NCBI GenBank assembly: GCA_019090895.1
Contig: JAHRVB010000252.1
Location: forward strand, 1-64,000
Length of the DNA stretch: 64,000 nt
Reading direction: 5' to 3'
Source: Kangiellaceae bacterium
Lineage (GTDB): Bacteria; Pseudomonadota; Gammaproteobacteria; Enterobacterales; Kangiellaceae
Below the pieces are notes generated by a model. That model had not been told where the DNA came from. It worked only from the letters and a program-made list of their open reading frames with translations, and did not search any database. How positions within the stretch are numbered: the first letter of the stretch is position 1; every line of letters begins with the position of its first letter. Positions 28,095-38,599 of this stretch are shown here, one piece after another. A program made the position numbers and the translations under genes.

Positions 28095-30131
28095 ATGAAA
28101 ATAATAATTGCTTGTCTCTTCCTTATTGCGTCAACATCAAGCTATTCAAACACTGCTGAACGACTGAAATTAGAAGACATATTTACTCTAGAATATGCTT
28201 CGAGCTTAGAAGTAACTTCTAATGGCGATGAAGTCTATTTCGTCAGAAACTACATGGATATTCAAACTGATAAGAAACTCGGTAATATTTGGAAAGTTGA
28301 TCGCGATAAAAACCTAACGCCGGTTACTACAGGACTAAACTCGGACTTTTCACCGGTATTGTCGCCTGATGAGAAAAAGCTAGCTTATATTTCTACAGCC
28401 AGTGGAAAACCGCAAATTCACATCAAATGGTTAGAGACGGGTCAATCCGGTCAAATGACTCATTTCAGCCATAGCCCTGGAAATTTAAGTTGGTCACCTG
28501 ATGGCAAATCAATCGCATTTACTCGATTTGTTCCTGGTAAAGCAAAATCCGCATTATCCCTTCCAGGAAAGCCTCCAGGTGCCAAGTGGGCTAAACCAGC
28601 GGTGTTTATCGATGATATGTTTTATCGATTCGATGGAGCAGGTTATATCCCGGCCGGAAAAACACACATATTCATCATGTCTGCGGATGGCGGAACGGCC
28701 AGACAACTGAGTAGTGGTGATTTTGACCATGGCGGTTCACTCAGTTGGGCCAAAAATGGAAAACAACTCTTTTTTGCTTCCAATCGACGGCCAGATAGTG
28801 ATCTAGAAATTACCGATAGCAACATCTATAGCTTGGAAGTATCTTCCGGAAAATTAAACCAACTCACCGATCGGTTGGGGCCTGATGGAAGTCCGCTAGT
28901 TTCGCCAAATGGAAAAATGATCGCTTTTCTGGGTTACGATGAGCTTTACACCAATTACGAAAATACCCAAATCTATATCATGAATATAGACGGCTCTAAC
29001 AAGCGCTCGATAACCCCAGCTTTTGATCGCTCAGTATCTTCAATTCAGTGGGATAATAAAAGTAAGGGCTTATACATGAGCTACGATGACAAGGGAAAAA
29101 CCTTTGTTGCTTTCCAACCGCTCAAAGGGAAACGAAAAATCATCGCAAAAAATATTGGCGGTCAATCGTTTGGTCGTCCATATACGGGCGGCGAATTTGA
29201 TGTAGCAAAAAATGGAACTGTTGCCTTTACCTTTTCTGATCCCCAACGTCCTGCAGATGTCGCGGTGAGTAAAAGTGGCAAGATAAAGCTACTGACTCAA
29301 TTAAATGAGGATGCTCTAGGTCACAAAGAAATCGCTACCATTAAACCGCTCAATCTTAAATCCTCATTCGATGGTAAAGATATTCAAGCTTGGGTTGCCT
29401 ACCCACCCGGATTTGAACAAGGTAAAAAGGCGGGCATACAGTTTCCATTAATACTAGAAATACACGGTGGTCCTGTCACCGCTTACGGCCCTCATTTTTC
29501 GGCAGAAATTCAACTGATGGCTGCTAAAGGTTACGTTGTAGTATATGCAAATCCTCGAGGCAGTAGCAGCTATGGCAAAGCATTTGCTCAAACTATTGAT
29601 AAGAATTACCCTAGCCAAGATTATGACGACTTGATGTCCACGGTAGATGCTGTAATTGCTCAAGGCTCAATTAATAGCGATGAGTTATTTGTCACCGGCG
29701 GCTCAGGCGGTGGCGTACTGACGGCTTGGATAGTTGGTCATACCAATCGATTTAAAGCAGCGGTTGTGGCAAAACCTGTCATCAATTGGTATAGCTTTGT
29801 TCTGACGTCAGACTTCTATCCTTTCTTCTATAAAAATTGGTTTGGCGTGAAACCGTGGGAAAACGTTGAACAATACATGAAGTATTCGCCAATAAGTTAT
29901 GTGGGCAATGTTAAAACGCCAACCATGCTATTAACTGGAGAGTCCGATTATCGAACCCCGATATCTGAAAGTGAACAGTATTACCAAGCACTAAAACTTG
30001 AAGGTGTTGAAACTGCGATGGTAAGAATTCCGGATGCGCCTCACGGCATCTATCGACGCCCGAGCAACTTGATGTCCAAGGTAGCGCATATCATGTGGTG
30101 GTTTGAAAAATATCGTCAGCCGGGAAAGTAA
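28095..30131 (+). CDS. S9-family prolyl oligopeptidase-like exported peptidase
   Basis: A 678-residue serine peptidase. A signal peptide (residues 1-18) is followed by a TolB/DPP-like beta-propeller (about 25-400) and an alpha/beta hydrolase domain with nucleophile motif GGSGGG, acid in GESDYRTP and His in DAPHGIYRRP. This is the layout of acylaminoacyl peptidase and dipeptidyl peptidase IV relatives, which cleave short peptides. Likely periplasmic. A stem-loop follows the stop, shared with the convergent ruvA. Confidence 0.92.
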   Translation: MKIIIACLFLIASTSSYSNTAERLKLEDIFTLEYASSLEVTSNGDEVYFVRNYMDIQTDKKLGNIWKVDRDKNLTPVTTGLNSDFSPVLSPDEKKLAYISTASGKPQIHIKWLETGQSGQMTHFSHSPGNLSWSPDGKSIAFTRFVPGKAKSALSLPGKPPGAKWAKPAVFIDDMFYRFDGAGYIPAGKTHIFIMSADGGTARQLSSGDFDHGGSLSWAKNGKQLFFASNRRPDSDLEITDSNIYSLEVSSGKLNQLTDRLGPDGSPLVSPNGKMIAFLGYDELYTNYENTQIYIMNIDGSNKRSITPAFDRSVSSIQWDNKSKGLYMSYDDKGKTFVAFQPLKGKRKIIAKNIGGQSFGRPYTGGEFDVAKNGTVAFTFSDPQRPADVAVSKSGKIKLLTQLNEDALGHKEIATIKPLNLKSSFDGKDIQAWVAYPPGFEQGKKAGIQFPLILEIHGGPVTAYGPHFSAEIQLMAAKGYVVVYANPRGSSSYGKAFAQTIDKNYPSQDYDDLMSTVDAVIAQGSINSDELFVTGGSGGGVLTAWIVGHTNRFKAAVVAKPVINWYSFVLTSDFYPFFYKNWFGVKPWENVEQYMKYSPISYVGNVKTPTMLLTGESDYRTPISESEQYYQALKLEGVETAMVRIPDAPHGIYRRPSNLMSKVAHIMWWFEKYRQPGK

Positions 30132-30147
30132 GGAGCTAAAATTTAAA

Positions 30148-30177
30148 ATGCGCCAAATCGTTTTTTGTTTGGCGCAT
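30148..30177. terminator. Stem-loop between convergent S9 peptidase and ruvA
   Basis: ATGCGCCAAA and TTTGGCGCAT form a perfect 10-bp stem around a T-rich 10-base loop. There is no long U-tract after the stem in the plus direction, so termination is plausible but not certain; it may serve both directions. Confidence 0.5.
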
Positions 30178-30255
30178 CAACCTCTATAACTCTAAGACTT
30201 ATAGTCATCATCGACTAAAATAATATTGATTCGATAGACTGTTTCTCTAGAAACT

Positions 30256-30858
30256 CTACATATTTTTCAAAGCCAACCGGATTAAACTCGCAGCGGGTAA
30301 GGAATCATCGTCTATTTTACTAATAGCCTGACTTGCCGCTTGCGGTTTGTAACCCAATGCGACCAATCCACTGATCGCTTCTTGAATATTTGAGTCGCTG
30401 CTCATACTTGCAGATTGAGAGGAGTTTTCCGGTAAGGATACCCCTGTGACTTGCCAATCTTTTAATCGATCTTTCATTTCTATAATAAGTCGCTCAGCAG
30501 TTTTCTTTCCGACTCCAGGAATCTTGACTAAACCGATTGAATCACCGGCCCGCACGTTTTGCACAAATTCAATGGCACTCATCGCTGATAAAATAGCCAA
30601 TGCTAGTTTTGGACCGACACCATTCACTTTAATTAACTCTCGAAATAATTTTCTTTCTTCCAAACTATAAAAGGCAAACAATGTGTGGGCGTTTTCGCTG
30701 ACGGATAAATGAGTATGTACAATCACCGGTTGATTGATTTCTGGTAAGTTGTAGATGGTATTCATAGGTGCTTGGCATTCATAACCAACACCATTAACTT
30801 CTACCAAGATAAAAGGAGGTTGTTTTTCTAACAAAATACCATTTAATCGACCAATCAT
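30256..30858 (-). CDS. ruvA: Holliday junction DNA-binding protein RuvA
   Basis: A 200-residue protein that binds four-way junctions as a tetramer and loads RuvB. Domain I ([28 protein letters not shown]), two helix-hairpin-helix motifs ([13 protein letters not shown] and [16 protein letters not shown]) and the small C-terminal RuvB-binding domain ([20 protein letters not shown]) are all present. It follows ruvC by about 100 bases containing heptameric repeats. ruvB is not adjacent but 12.5 kb away, which is unusual. Confidence 0.96.
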   Translation of the reverse strand: MIGRLNGILLEKQPPFILVEVNGVGYECQAPMNTIYNLPEINQPVIVHTHLSVSENAHTLFAFYSLEERKLFRELIKVNGVGPKLALAILSAMSAIEFVQNVRAGDSIGLVKIPGVGKKTAERLIIEMKDRLKDWQVTGVSLPENSSQSASMSSDSNIQEAISGLVALGYKPQAASQAISKIDDDSLPAASLIRLALKNM

Positions 30859-30880
30859 TCGCTTTCTCTCATTTTGGTTT

Positions 30881-30925
<45 letters not shown>

Positions 30926-30961
30926 AATTATTAAATACAAAAAAATTCAATGCAAGCATTT

Positions 30962-31480
30962 CTATCTGAGTCGACCACGGGTGACTTTTTTTGCGCCCGC
31001 TTGAAACAATGCGCTTTGCATTGCGTGACCGTGGCATATAGCAACGGCCAGTCCATCGGCTGCATCAGCCTGCGGCGAAGCACTCAACCCCAACAAACTA
31101 GTCACCATATGTTGGACTTGTGATTTATCGGCACCACCATGTCCAACTACAGCTTGTTTGATTTGGCGCGCTGAATATTCCGCTACCACTAACGCATGTT
31201 GTGCCATTGCCACCATAGCAACTCCTCTCGCTTGCCCGAGCTTTAATGCGGAGTCCGCATTCTTCGACATGAAAACTTGTTCAATAGCGGCTTCGTTCGG
31301 TTTATATTCTTGTACCACTTCTGAAATACAATCGAAGATTTGATTCAATCGATCGGACAAAATACCGTCTTTAACTCTTATGCAGCCGCTGGAGATATAT
31401 TCTATTTTTCGACCATTCATTCGAATCAGACCAAAGCCTGTGATTCGTGAACCGGGGTCAATTCCTAGAACAATAGACAT
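30962..31480 (-). CDS. ruvC: Holliday junction endonuclease RuvC
   Basis: A 172-residue nuclease that cuts Holliday junctions symmetrically. The RNase H-like fold is seen from the acidic residues in [24 protein letters not shown] and [14 protein letters not shown]. Standard length. Order yebC-ruvC-ruvA on the minus strand is the usual gammaproteobacterial one. Confidence 0.96.
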   Translation of the reverse strand: MSIVLGIDPGSRITGFGLIRMNGRKIEYISSGCIRVKDGILSDRLNQIFDCISEVVQEYKPNEAAIEQVFMSKNADSALKLGQARGVAMVAMAQHALVVAEYSARQIKQAVVGHGGADKSQVQHMVTSLLGLSASPQADAADGLAVAICHGHAMQSALFQAGAKKVTRGRLR

Positions 31481-31604
31481 GGTCTTCCGCTAGTTAAAAT
31501 GATGGAAAGTGAATATAACATAATTCAAATCTTGGGTGAGTGAATTGGTAGTTGATAATTGTTTGGGAACAAAAATTTAGGACGAAAATGCTCGCCCCTA
31601 TACT

Positions 31605-32348
31605 TTATAATTGCTCGTATGCTTCTGGTGGGATTTCTGCGTTGCTATAGACGTTTTGGGTATCGTCTAGATCTTCCAACCGGTCGATTAAACGAAGAAC
31701 TTTGACTGCCGTATCAACACCTAGATCGGCTTGGGTTGATGGTAACATTGCTATTTCTCCGTCTTCCGCAACAAACCCTTTTGCTTCTAACCCTTCTTTC
31801 ACTTGCATGAAGTCTTCTGGCAAAGTTAAAACTTCGAAAGATCCATCATCATGGTTAATAATATCTTCTGCGCCGGCTTCCAGTGCTTCTTCCATTAGTT
31901 GGTCTTCATCGATTTCGGCAGAAAAAATGATTTGGCCCTTTTTCTCGAACAAGTAAGCAACCGAGCCTGAAGTCGCTAATTCACTCCCTGATTTAGTAAA
32001 CGCGTGACGAACTTCAGCCACAGTTCTATTTTTATTGTCGGTCATACATTCGACTAAAATAGCGCATCCGCCGGGGCCATAACCTTCGTAAGTTAGCTCA
32101 TCCATGGTTGAGCCATCTTCGCCACCGGCGCCTCGTTTAACTGCTCTTTCGACGGTATCTCGGGTCATGTTGCCACTGAGAGCTTTATCAATAGCGGCTC
32201 TTAAGCGCGGATTGTTATCAGGATCGCCGCCACCGGCTTTCGCCGCTACAACGATTTCTCTAATAAATTTAGTAAATAACTTTCCGCGTTTAGAGTCTTG
32301 GGCTTTTTTACGGTGTTGTATATTCGCCCATTTGCTATGACCTGCCAT
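31605..32348 (-). CDS. yebC: YebC/PmpR-family protein
   Basis: A 247-residue protein starting [18 protein letters not shown], the YebC signature. Members have been linked to transcriptional regulation and more recently to relief of ribosome stalling at proline-rich stretches. Three domains in the usual lengths are present, with [26 protein letters not shown] in the middle. It lies 18 bases after aspS and is likely cotranscribed with it, as in many relatives. Confidence 0.96.
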   Translation of the reverse strand: MAGHSKWANIQHRKKAQDSKRGKLFTKFIREIVVAAKAGGGDPDNNPRLRAAIDKALSGNMTRDTVERAVKRGAGGEDGSTMDELTYEGYGPGGCAILVECMTDNKNRTVAEVRHAFTKSGSELATSGSVAYLFEKKGQIIFSAEIDEDQLMEEALEAGAEDIINHDDGSFEVLTLPEDFMQVKEGLEAKGFVAEDGEIAMLPSTQADLGVDTAVKVLRLIDRLEDLDDTQNVYSNAEIPPEAYEQL

Positions 32349-32366
32349 TCAAATCTCCTTTGCAGC

Positions 32367-34139
32367 TTATTCAGTCTTTTCTTTTGCAGTGCTCGCTATC
32401 GCTAACTCTTCAAGTTGTGCTTGAGAGACGCGAGAAGGTGCTGAAGTTAAAGGGCAACTCGCAGTCGTCGTTTTTGGGAAGGCGATAACATCACGGATAG
32501 AATCGGCTCCTACCATCAACATCACTAATCGATCCATGCCAAATGCAATACCGCCGTGTGGAGGACAACCGTATTTAAGCGCTTCTAGCAAGAACCCAAA
32601 TTTCTCTTCCGCTTCTTGTTTTTCAATACCGAGAATGTCAAAAATTGCCGCTTGAATCTCTTGGTTATGGATACGCACCGAACCACCACCGACTTCACAA
32701 CCGTTCAAAACCATATCATAGGCTCTTGATAAAGTTTCTGTTGGCGCAGCTTTAAGTTGTTCTACATCATTGACCTGTGGTGCCGTGAATGGATGATGCA
32801 ATGCGTGCATTTGACCCTTGTCTTGTTCAAACATTGGGAAGTCGACAACCCATAAAGGTTTCCATACGTCTTCAACCAATCCCCGATCTTCAGCGACTTT
32901 TAGTCTTAATGCACCCAGTGAGTCGGTGACGACTTTACTGCTATCGGCACCAAACAATAAAATATCACCAGCGGCAGCGCCAGTTCGCTCGAGTATTGCG
33001 TTCACAATCTCATCGTTTAGAAATTTAGCAATCGGCGACTGTACGCCTTCTATTCCTTTTCCAATCTCTTTAACTTTAACCCACGCTAGTCCTTTCGCAC
33101 CATAACGTCCAGCATACTCAGTATACTGGTCGATTTGTTTACGGCTAAGCTCAGCGCCACCAGGCACACAAATCGCAGCAACTCGGCCATTAGCATCATT
33201 GGCAGGTGCGGAGAAAACTTTGAATTCCACCTCTTTTAATAAACCCGCACAATCCACTAGTTCAATCGCTACTCGCAAATCAGGTTTATCACTACCATAA
33301 CGCTGCATGGCTTCTGCATAGGGCATTCTCGGAAAATCTCCGAGATCAACGTCTAACGTTTTGATAAACAATTGACGAATCATTTTTTCCATCATAGACA
33401 TAATGGCTTCTTCGTCCATGAACGAAGTTTCAATATCAAGCTGAGTAAATTCTGGCTGGCGATCAGCCCGTAAATCCTCATCACGGAAACATCGAACGAT
33501 TTGGTAATAACGGTCAAATCCGCTCATCATCAACAATTGCTTAAATAGCTGTGGCGATTGAGGTAGCGCGAAAAACGATCCTTTGTTGGTACGGCTTGGA
33601 ACCAAATAGTCTCTCGCGCCTTCTGGCGTTGCCTTGGTTAGTATTGGCGTTTCGATATCGGTAAAACTTTCAGCTTCAAGGTAATCACGCAAGTTCTTAG
33701 CCACTTTATTTCTAAAAAGAAGTTTTTCTTGCATTTCAGGTCTACGAAGGTCGAGATAACGGTGTTTCAAACGCAGCTCTTCAGACACATCTTGGTGTCC
33801 GTCAATCAAGATTGCAGGAGGAATCGCTTTATTTAATACAGTAAGATCACTGGCTAGAATCTCGATAGTACCAGTAACCATGTCTTTGTTGATCATATTT
33901 TCAGGGCGGTTACGTACTTTACCGGTCAAGGAAACAACGAATTCACTTCTTAAATTCTCAGCTTGTGCAAATAAATCAGGTTGATCGGGCTCAATAACAA
34001 TCTGAACAATACCGCTCTTATCGCGAACCTGAAGGAATATTAATCCGCCAAGGTCTCTGCGACGGTGTACCCAACCTGCAACAGTGACTTCTTCACCAGC
34101 AGTAACTTTTAATAAATCACCGTTATAATGGCTTCTCAT
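32367..34139 (-). CDS. aspS: Aspartyl-tRNA synthetase
   Basis: A 590-residue class IIb synthetase that charges tRNA-Asp. N-terminal OB anticodon-binding domain ([23 protein letters not shown]), class II motif 2 ([18 protein letters not shown]), the bacterial GAD insertion, and motif 3 ([16 protein letters not shown]) are intact. First gene of the aspS-yebC unit. Downstream ruv genes may be partly read through. Confidence 0.97.
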   Translation of the reverse strand: MRSHYNGDLLKVTAGEEVTVAGWVHRRRDLGGLIFLQVRDKSGIVQIVIEPDQPDLFAQAENLRSEFVVSLTGKVRNRPENMINKDMVTGTIEILASDLTVLNKAIPPAILIDGHQDVSEELRLKHRYLDLRRPEMQEKLLFRNKVAKNLRDYLEAESFTDIETPILTKATPEGARDYLVPSRTNKGSFFALPQSPQLFKQLLMMSGFDRYYQIVRCFRDEDLRADRQPEFTQLDIETSFMDEEAIMSMMEKMIRQLFIKTLDVDLGDFPRMPYAEAMQRYGSDKPDLRVAIELVDCAGLLKEVEFKVFSAPANDANGRVAAICVPGGAELSRKQIDQYTEYAGRYGAKGLAWVKVKEIGKGIEGVQSPIAKFLNDEIVNAILERTGAAAGDILLFGADSSKVVTDSLGALRLKVAEDRGLVEDVWKPLWVVDFPMFEQDKGQMHALHHPFTAPQVNDVEQLKAAPTETLSRAYDMVLNGCEVGGGSVRIHNQEIQAAIFDILGIEKQEAEEKFGFLLEALKYGCPPHGGIAFGMDRLVMLMVGADSIRDVIAFPKTTTASCPLTSAPSRVSQAQLEELAIASTAKEKTE

Positions 34140-34399
34140 GATTCAACCTTAAAAAAGATAATCAGGGGTAATTTCTGCCCCTAGGAAAAACCGCGTATGT
34201 TACTGGATATAGGGTGCAAAGTCACTAGTAGACGGCTCTCTGAAGTGATTTCGGTGCATCAAATCAATGATTTGTAAACAGTGAATTAAATCCACAACGG
34301 ATCCCAATGAAGCTAACACAATTCACCCGACAATTATTGAGGCAAAAAATATAATAAATTCATGATAAAACTGGATTTATTGCTGATTTTTGCCTATCT

Positions 34400-34414
34400 A
34401 TTAGTAATACTAAT
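34400..34414. promoter_or_regulatory. Palindrome upstream of chemoreceptor-like gene
   Basis: ATTAGTAATACTAAT is a perfect 6-3-6 palindrome 24 bases upstream of the ATG at 34438, within the 298-base divergent spacer from aspS. It could be an operator overlapping a -10 region (TAATAC). No cognate regulator gene is nearby. Confidence 0.4.
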
Positions 34415-34437
34415 TAGACTGAGCGCAGGAACACTCC

Positions 34438-35046
34438 ATGAGTAAAAATAACGGTGCCGCTGAAACCTTTATCGCTGTGGCTCATGTTGCATCTGAATTA
34501 TTCAAAGCTCAATCAATTGCTGAGGAGCTTTCGATCACCTCTAAGAACGCTAGAGCCTTAGCTGTTCGCGCTGGATCGACAGCTGCAGGATTTAACGAAA
34601 TTACTCGTTTTATAGAAGGACTATCAAAATTAACTATTGAAGCCGCGTCTACAGTGAACACAATAGCGATCTCTCAAACCAAAATAGCTGCAAATATGTT
34701 TAGAACTGGCGGTTTCATAGAACGTCTCAATCGAGTGAAGTACGAGCCAAAAGAAGATAAGGTCGATACCATAAAAGTGACTTTTGAACGGGTTGAAAAG
34801 GAAAAGAAACAGCTTGAGAGAAAAATCTCAGTCAGCCTTCGAGATTTGATGGACCGTCTGAATGAAACGACTATGGAATTAAGAGCAACCCAAGTTGTTT
34901 CCGTGGTTTCTAGAGTGGAAGCCTCAAGAGCCAGTGAAGATTTTCAAGACTCGTTAAACTCTGTTGCCGATAAAGTATCCAGTGCCGGTGTACGAATAAA
35001 CGCCCATTTAGAAAGCGCTCGAAAACACTTGTCTATACTGCAGTAA
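34438..35046 (+). CDS. Soluble chemoreceptor-like signalling protein
   Basis: A 202-residue all-helical protein with no membrane segment. SKNARALAVRAGSTAAGFNEIT lines up with the methyl-accepting chemotaxis protein tip sequence [19 protein letters not shown]: the Asn-Ala, Arg-Ala-Gly and Gly-Phe positions agree but the tip glutamate is lost. The remainder is a long coiled coil. Followed 56 bases later by an ODP-type diiron protein gene, an association reported for cytoplasmic chemoreceptors. It may take a signal from that protein; CheA contact is uncertain because of the degenerate tip. Confidence 0.6.
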   Translation: MSKNNGAAETFIAVAHVASELFKAQSIAEELSITSKNARALAVRAGSTAAGFNEITRFIEGLSKLTIEAASTVNTIAISQTKIAANMFRTGGFIERLNRVKYEPKEDKVDTIKVTFERVEKEKKQLERKISVSLRDLMDRLNETTMELRATQVVSVVSRVEASRASEDFQDSLNSVADKVSSAGVRINAHLESARKHLSILQ

Positions 35047-35102
35047 TCATAGCCAAGCTCTTTGAAATTACTCCCGATAATTAATCAAATAAAGGATATA
35101 CC

Positions 35103-35840
35103 ATGAAAACAATCTCGCTATATCAAAAAGGTAGTCATAAATGGTTATGCTTTGGTCGTGATCCCGATAGAGATGAAAAAATTATTGATACTAATCAATA
35201 CCTTGTGATGAACAATGAGCAAAGCATAATTCTTGAACCAGGAGGTATCGAACTATTTTCTCAGATGTTGACGTCAGTGCTTAGATACACCTCGCTCGAC
35301 GAAATAACTGCTTTGTTTGCCTCTCATCAAGATCCCGACATCATCTCCTCATTAGGGCTTTGGGATCAATGTCTGCCAAAAGCAAAGTTGATGTCTCCCG
35401 CCATTTGGGAGTCGTTTTTGGCACACTTTGGGATGAACAACATACAATTCGAAGGAATTTCTGATGAAGGTTCAGCCTTTCAGCTTGGTAATACGAGTCT
35501 ACAATTTATTCCCGCACATTACTTACAATCACCGGGTAACTTCAATGTATACGATAAGGAAGCGAAGATACTTATGAGTGGCGATATTGGGGCCGCTCTT
35601 GATGACGAAGATACCCCCTTCTTTGTTGAAAACTTTGATGCACATACTTCAAAAATGGAATTTTTTCACCGTCGCTGGATGTCCTCAAACAAGGCTAAGG
35701 ACGATTGGATTGCTCGAGTAAGAAAACTAGACATAGAAATTCTAGCACCTCAGAAAGGAAGTTTATTCAAAGGTGAAATGGTGCAAAAGTTTCTTAATTG
35801 GTTTGAGAGACTCGATGTGGGAATCGCGCAAAACAAATGA
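35103..35840 (+). CDS. ODP-type diiron protein (beta-lactamase fold)
   Basis: A 245-residue protein of the metallo-beta-lactamase fold related to the flavodiiron oxygen-binding domain, like the oxygen/iron sensor ODP first described with a spirochete chemoreceptor. Candidate ligands visible are His75, Asp77 and Asp79 (ASHQDPD), His139 (PAHY) and Asp161 (SGDIGA). At the position of the usual last His the sequence reads APQKGS, so a ligand may be replaced by Gln217. FHRRWM is a further family motif. No flavodoxin domain. Likely works with the chemoreceptor-like protein just upstream. Confidence 0.78.
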   Translation: MKTISLYQKGSHKWLCFGRDPDRDEKIIDTNQYLVMNNEQSIILEPGGIELFSQMLTSVLRYTSLDEITALFASHQDPDIISSLGLWDQCLPKAKLMSPAIWESFLAHFGMNNIQFEGISDEGSAFQLGNTSLQFIPAHYLQSPGNFNVYDKEAKILMSGDIGAALDDEDTPFFVENFDAHTSKMEFFHRRWMSSNKAKDDWIARVRKLDIEILAPQKGSLFKGEMVQKFLNWFERLDVGIAQNK

Positions 35841-35865
35841 TCCTAAGATCTTACAGACTAAATCA

Positions 35866-35897
35866 AATAACCCGCTTCAAGCGGGTTATTTTTTATT
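35866..35897. terminator. Rho-independent terminator
   Basis: AATAACCCGC and GCGGGTTATT form a perfect 10-bp stem with loop TTCAA, followed by TTTTATTT. Lies 25 bases after the ODP stop and before the convergent DUF885 gene. On the opposite strand it is preceded by A-rich sequence, so it may stop both units. Confidence 0.85.
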
Positions 35898-35914
35898 TAT
35901 AGAATACTCATACG

Positions 35915-37726
35915 CTATCTAATTTTTTCGCGCATTAATTGCTTAATGATAGGAACCGGAGCGCTACCGTAACTTAGGAACTCGTTATGGAACGCTTTTA
36001 AATTAAATTTATCACCTTGTTCTTTTTTCATTGCTTCTCTAAATTCATATATTTCAGCAAATCCATTAAAGTAGCTCGTCAATTGAACTTGGCTTAGGGT
36101 GGCCCTTCTCCACTTTCCTTCGGCTTCCGTTTTCTCTTGAAAAGCCTGGTTCGTTAATAAATTTAAACCATCCTCTTTATTCATGTCTAACACCTGAATG
36201 CTATAGTCAAGAATAGTATTCACCACTACCCTAAGGTTCCATTTGCTATACATTAACCAAAGTTCTGGTTCTTGGTTACCGTAGCCAGATTCCAGCATCA
36301 TCTTTTCCGAGTATACAGCCCATCCTTCAACCATCGCACCATTACCAAAAATGGCTTTAATCATACTTGGCGATTTATTCGAGTGCACAAGCTGTACATA
36401 GTGACCTGGTACCGCTTCGTGAATATTAAGAATTTGCAGAATCCAATGATTATATTCTCGCAAGTAGCTTTCAGCTTGTTCATCATTAAAGTGATCCAAC
36501 GGTGTCACATTGTAATAGGTATTAGCCGTTGCGTCGTATGGCCCTGGAGCATTAACGGAGGCACCAGCAATACCGCGCTGATATTCTGGCGTTTCCCTTA
36601 CGACTAAGGGTCTACTCGGGTCCATGTCCAGCAAATCAGCTTCATTGATATAAGCTTCTATTAGTGGAATTTGTCGTTTAACTTCATTTACAAATTGATC
36701 ACGTTCTACATGTTTCACTGACAAATGATCAATCAATTGTTTCACTGCCACTAATTTATCTTCTGGCATATTCTTTTTCTGAAAATACTTTGGCCATAGT
36801 TCAGTGGTGATTTCAATCATTTGCTTGTGCAATTCATTCTTAGCCACTATCGCCCTTTGATATAACTCGTCAGCTGAATAATCAGACACGATGTCTAATT
36901 TAAATTTTTGCTGGTAAAGCGTTTTGCCAATTCTAAAGTTTTTTGCTCCACCGTCGGCAAGAGAATCATGCTTAGATTGCAACCATGAAATATAAGAATT
37001 AATTGACTCAACGGCTTGCTTAAGTTTAATTTTAATCTCACTTTTTTCTTGGTCTGTTAACCCTGACTCTATTAACTTAGCTGGAATGCTCGATTCAAAT
37101 ATGCCCAGCGCACCTTTATTTTGCTGAATAGCAAGCGCCGTGTGCTCAAGGGTAGGCACTGTGATATTTGAAATAGCCGCCTCGTAATAAGCGGGTATAT
37201 TTTCGAGACGAGTTGAAATAGTTTTTAGTCGTTCATCTAACGATTTATAATCGGTGTTCAAGATCAATCCGAATGCGCCCGCCACATTAAAACGCGAAGG
37301 ATTCCATTCATTGCCTTTGTAAGTACTAATATACCATTCAGTCGATTCCAGCCGATTTTTTATAATGTAATAGTCGCTCGCATTGCCATTATCAAGTGTT
37401 CTTGGATTAAATTTAGCTAGTTTAGATAAATAAGACTTGGCGAAGTTTAACGACCCGATAGAATTCTCTTTGTTGGGGATCACTAATTGATCATCGTACT
37501 TGTAGTAACCCACGTAAAGCGCATAACCTGGATTTTCTTTCCAGAAGGCCTCGATAAACTGAGATTTAAATGCCTCAAAATTTACGTTTTGATCGACCAC
37601 TTTAGTCCCCGCAGTTTCTTTAACAACTTTCGATGTTTGATCATTGTTAGCTTTTGTTGTATCCGGCTGTGAGCAAGCGCTAATGAAGGGTGCAACTACA
37701 GCCAATAACCAATGGTTTATTTTCAT
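35915..37726 (-). CDS. DUF885-family lipoprotein, probable metallopeptidase
   Basis: A 603-residue lipoprotein (lipobox ISACSQ at residues 15-20) with the DUF885 domain. The motif NIHEAVPGHYVQLVHS is the family hallmark, carrying the two His and the Glu expected of a zinc peptidase of the HExxH-like type, though here spaced HEAVPGH. Periplasmic side of the inner or outer membrane. Single gene between an intrinsic terminator and rlmB. One of four exported peptidase-like proteins in the window. Confidence 0.85.
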   Translation of the reverse strand: MKINHWLLAVVAPFISACSQPDTTKANNDQTSKVVKETAGTKVVDQNVNFEAFKSQFIEAFWKENPGYALYVGYYKYDDQLVIPNKENSIGSLNFAKSYLSKLAKFNPRTLDNGNASDYYIIKNRLESTEWYISTYKGNEWNPSRFNVAGAFGLILNTDYKSLDERLKTISTRLENIPAYYEAAISNITVPTLEHTALAIQQNKGALGIFESSIPAKLIESGLTDQEKSEIKIKLKQAVESINSYISWLQSKHDSLADGGAKNFRIGKTLYQQKFKLDIVSDYSADELYQRAIVAKNELHKQMIEITTELWPKYFQKKNMPEDKLVAVKQLIDHLSVKHVERDQFVNEVKRQIPLIEAYINEADLLDMDPSRPLVVRETPEYQRGIAGASVNAPGPYDATANTYYNVTPLDHFNDEQAESYLREYNHWILQILNIHEAVPGHYVQLVHSNKSPSMIKAIFGNGAMVEGWAVYSEKMMLESGYGNQEPELWLMYSKWNLRVVVNTILDYSIQVLDMNKEDGLNLLTNQAFQEKTEAEGKWRRATLSQVQLTSYFNGFAEIYEFREAMKKEQGDKFNLKAFHNEFLSYGSAPVPIIKQLMREKIR

Positions 37727-37780
37727 TTATTTATTTCCTGGGTATTAAGAGTGGATTACGCAAAGTAGACATGTGTATGC

Positions 37781-38533
37781 TTATTTATTGTTTTTAGTCG
37801 CTTGTTGACGTACGTATTCGAACAGGCAAACGCCAGTTGCTACAGATACATTTAGACTGGATACACTACCGGCCATAGGAATCTTAATCAATTGGTCACA
37901 ATGCTCTCGTGTCAGTCGTCTCATACCAGCCCCTTCCGCGCCCATGACGATTGCCGTTTTAGCAGAAAATGATTCTGAGTAAAGATCACCTTCTGCTTCA
38001 CCCGCAGTTCCGACAATCCATACAAACTCTTCTTTCAATTGTTTTAAAAATCTAGCGAGGTTGGTAACTTTCACCAAAGGTACATTTTCAGCCGCACCGC
38101 AAGCCACTTTTCGTACGGTAGCGTTCAGTTGCGCAGAACGATCTTTTGGTAAAACGATTGCGTCTACACCTGCTGCATCAGCAGTTCTAATACACGCGCC
38201 AAGATTATGAGGGTCAGTCACTCCATCAAGGATTAACAATAATAACGTCTCCTTGTCAGCAGCCAACTGAAGTAGATCGCCTTCGCTCATATTAGCATCG
38301 GATACTTTCACTTCAGCAATGACACCTTGATGATTTCCGTGGGCTCTTTCATCCATTTTCTTGCGGTCAATACTCTGGCATTTAATTCCCGCTTTTTTTG
38401 CTAAGGCTTCGATTGTAGACAGCGCTTTGTCTTTTCTATTTTTTAATAAAAAAAGTTGTATCACATTTTCAGGTTTACGAGTTAGCACACTCTCGACGGC
38501 GTGAATACCGTAAATTTTATCGACTTGGCTCAT
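37781..38533 (-). CDS. rlmB: 23S rRNA (guanosine-2'-O)-methyltransferase RlmB
   Basis: A 250-residue SPOUT methyltransferase that modifies G2251 of 23S rRNA. N-terminal substrate domain ([11 protein letters not shown]) and C-terminal trefoil knot with [41 protein letters not shown] and [15 protein letters not shown]. It follows rnr, the usual partner. Confidence 0.96.
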   Translation of the reverse strand: MSQVDKIYGIHAVESVLTRKPENVIQLFLLKNRKDKALSTIEALAKKAGIKCQSIDRKKMDERAHGNHQGVIAEVKVSDANMSEGDLLQLAADKETLLLLILDGVTDPHNLGACIRTADAAGVDAIVLPKDRSAQLNATVRKVACGAAENVPLVKVTNLARFLKQLKEEFVWIVGTAGEAEGDLYSESFSAKTAIVMGAEGAGMRRLTREHCDQLIKIPMAGSVSSLNVSVATGVCLFEYVRQQATKNNK

Positions 38534-38599
38534 TGGTAATTTCTCATTAATGCAATTTCTTAGCTGTTAATTGACTGCTTATTTTCTATTGTAAGTGTT

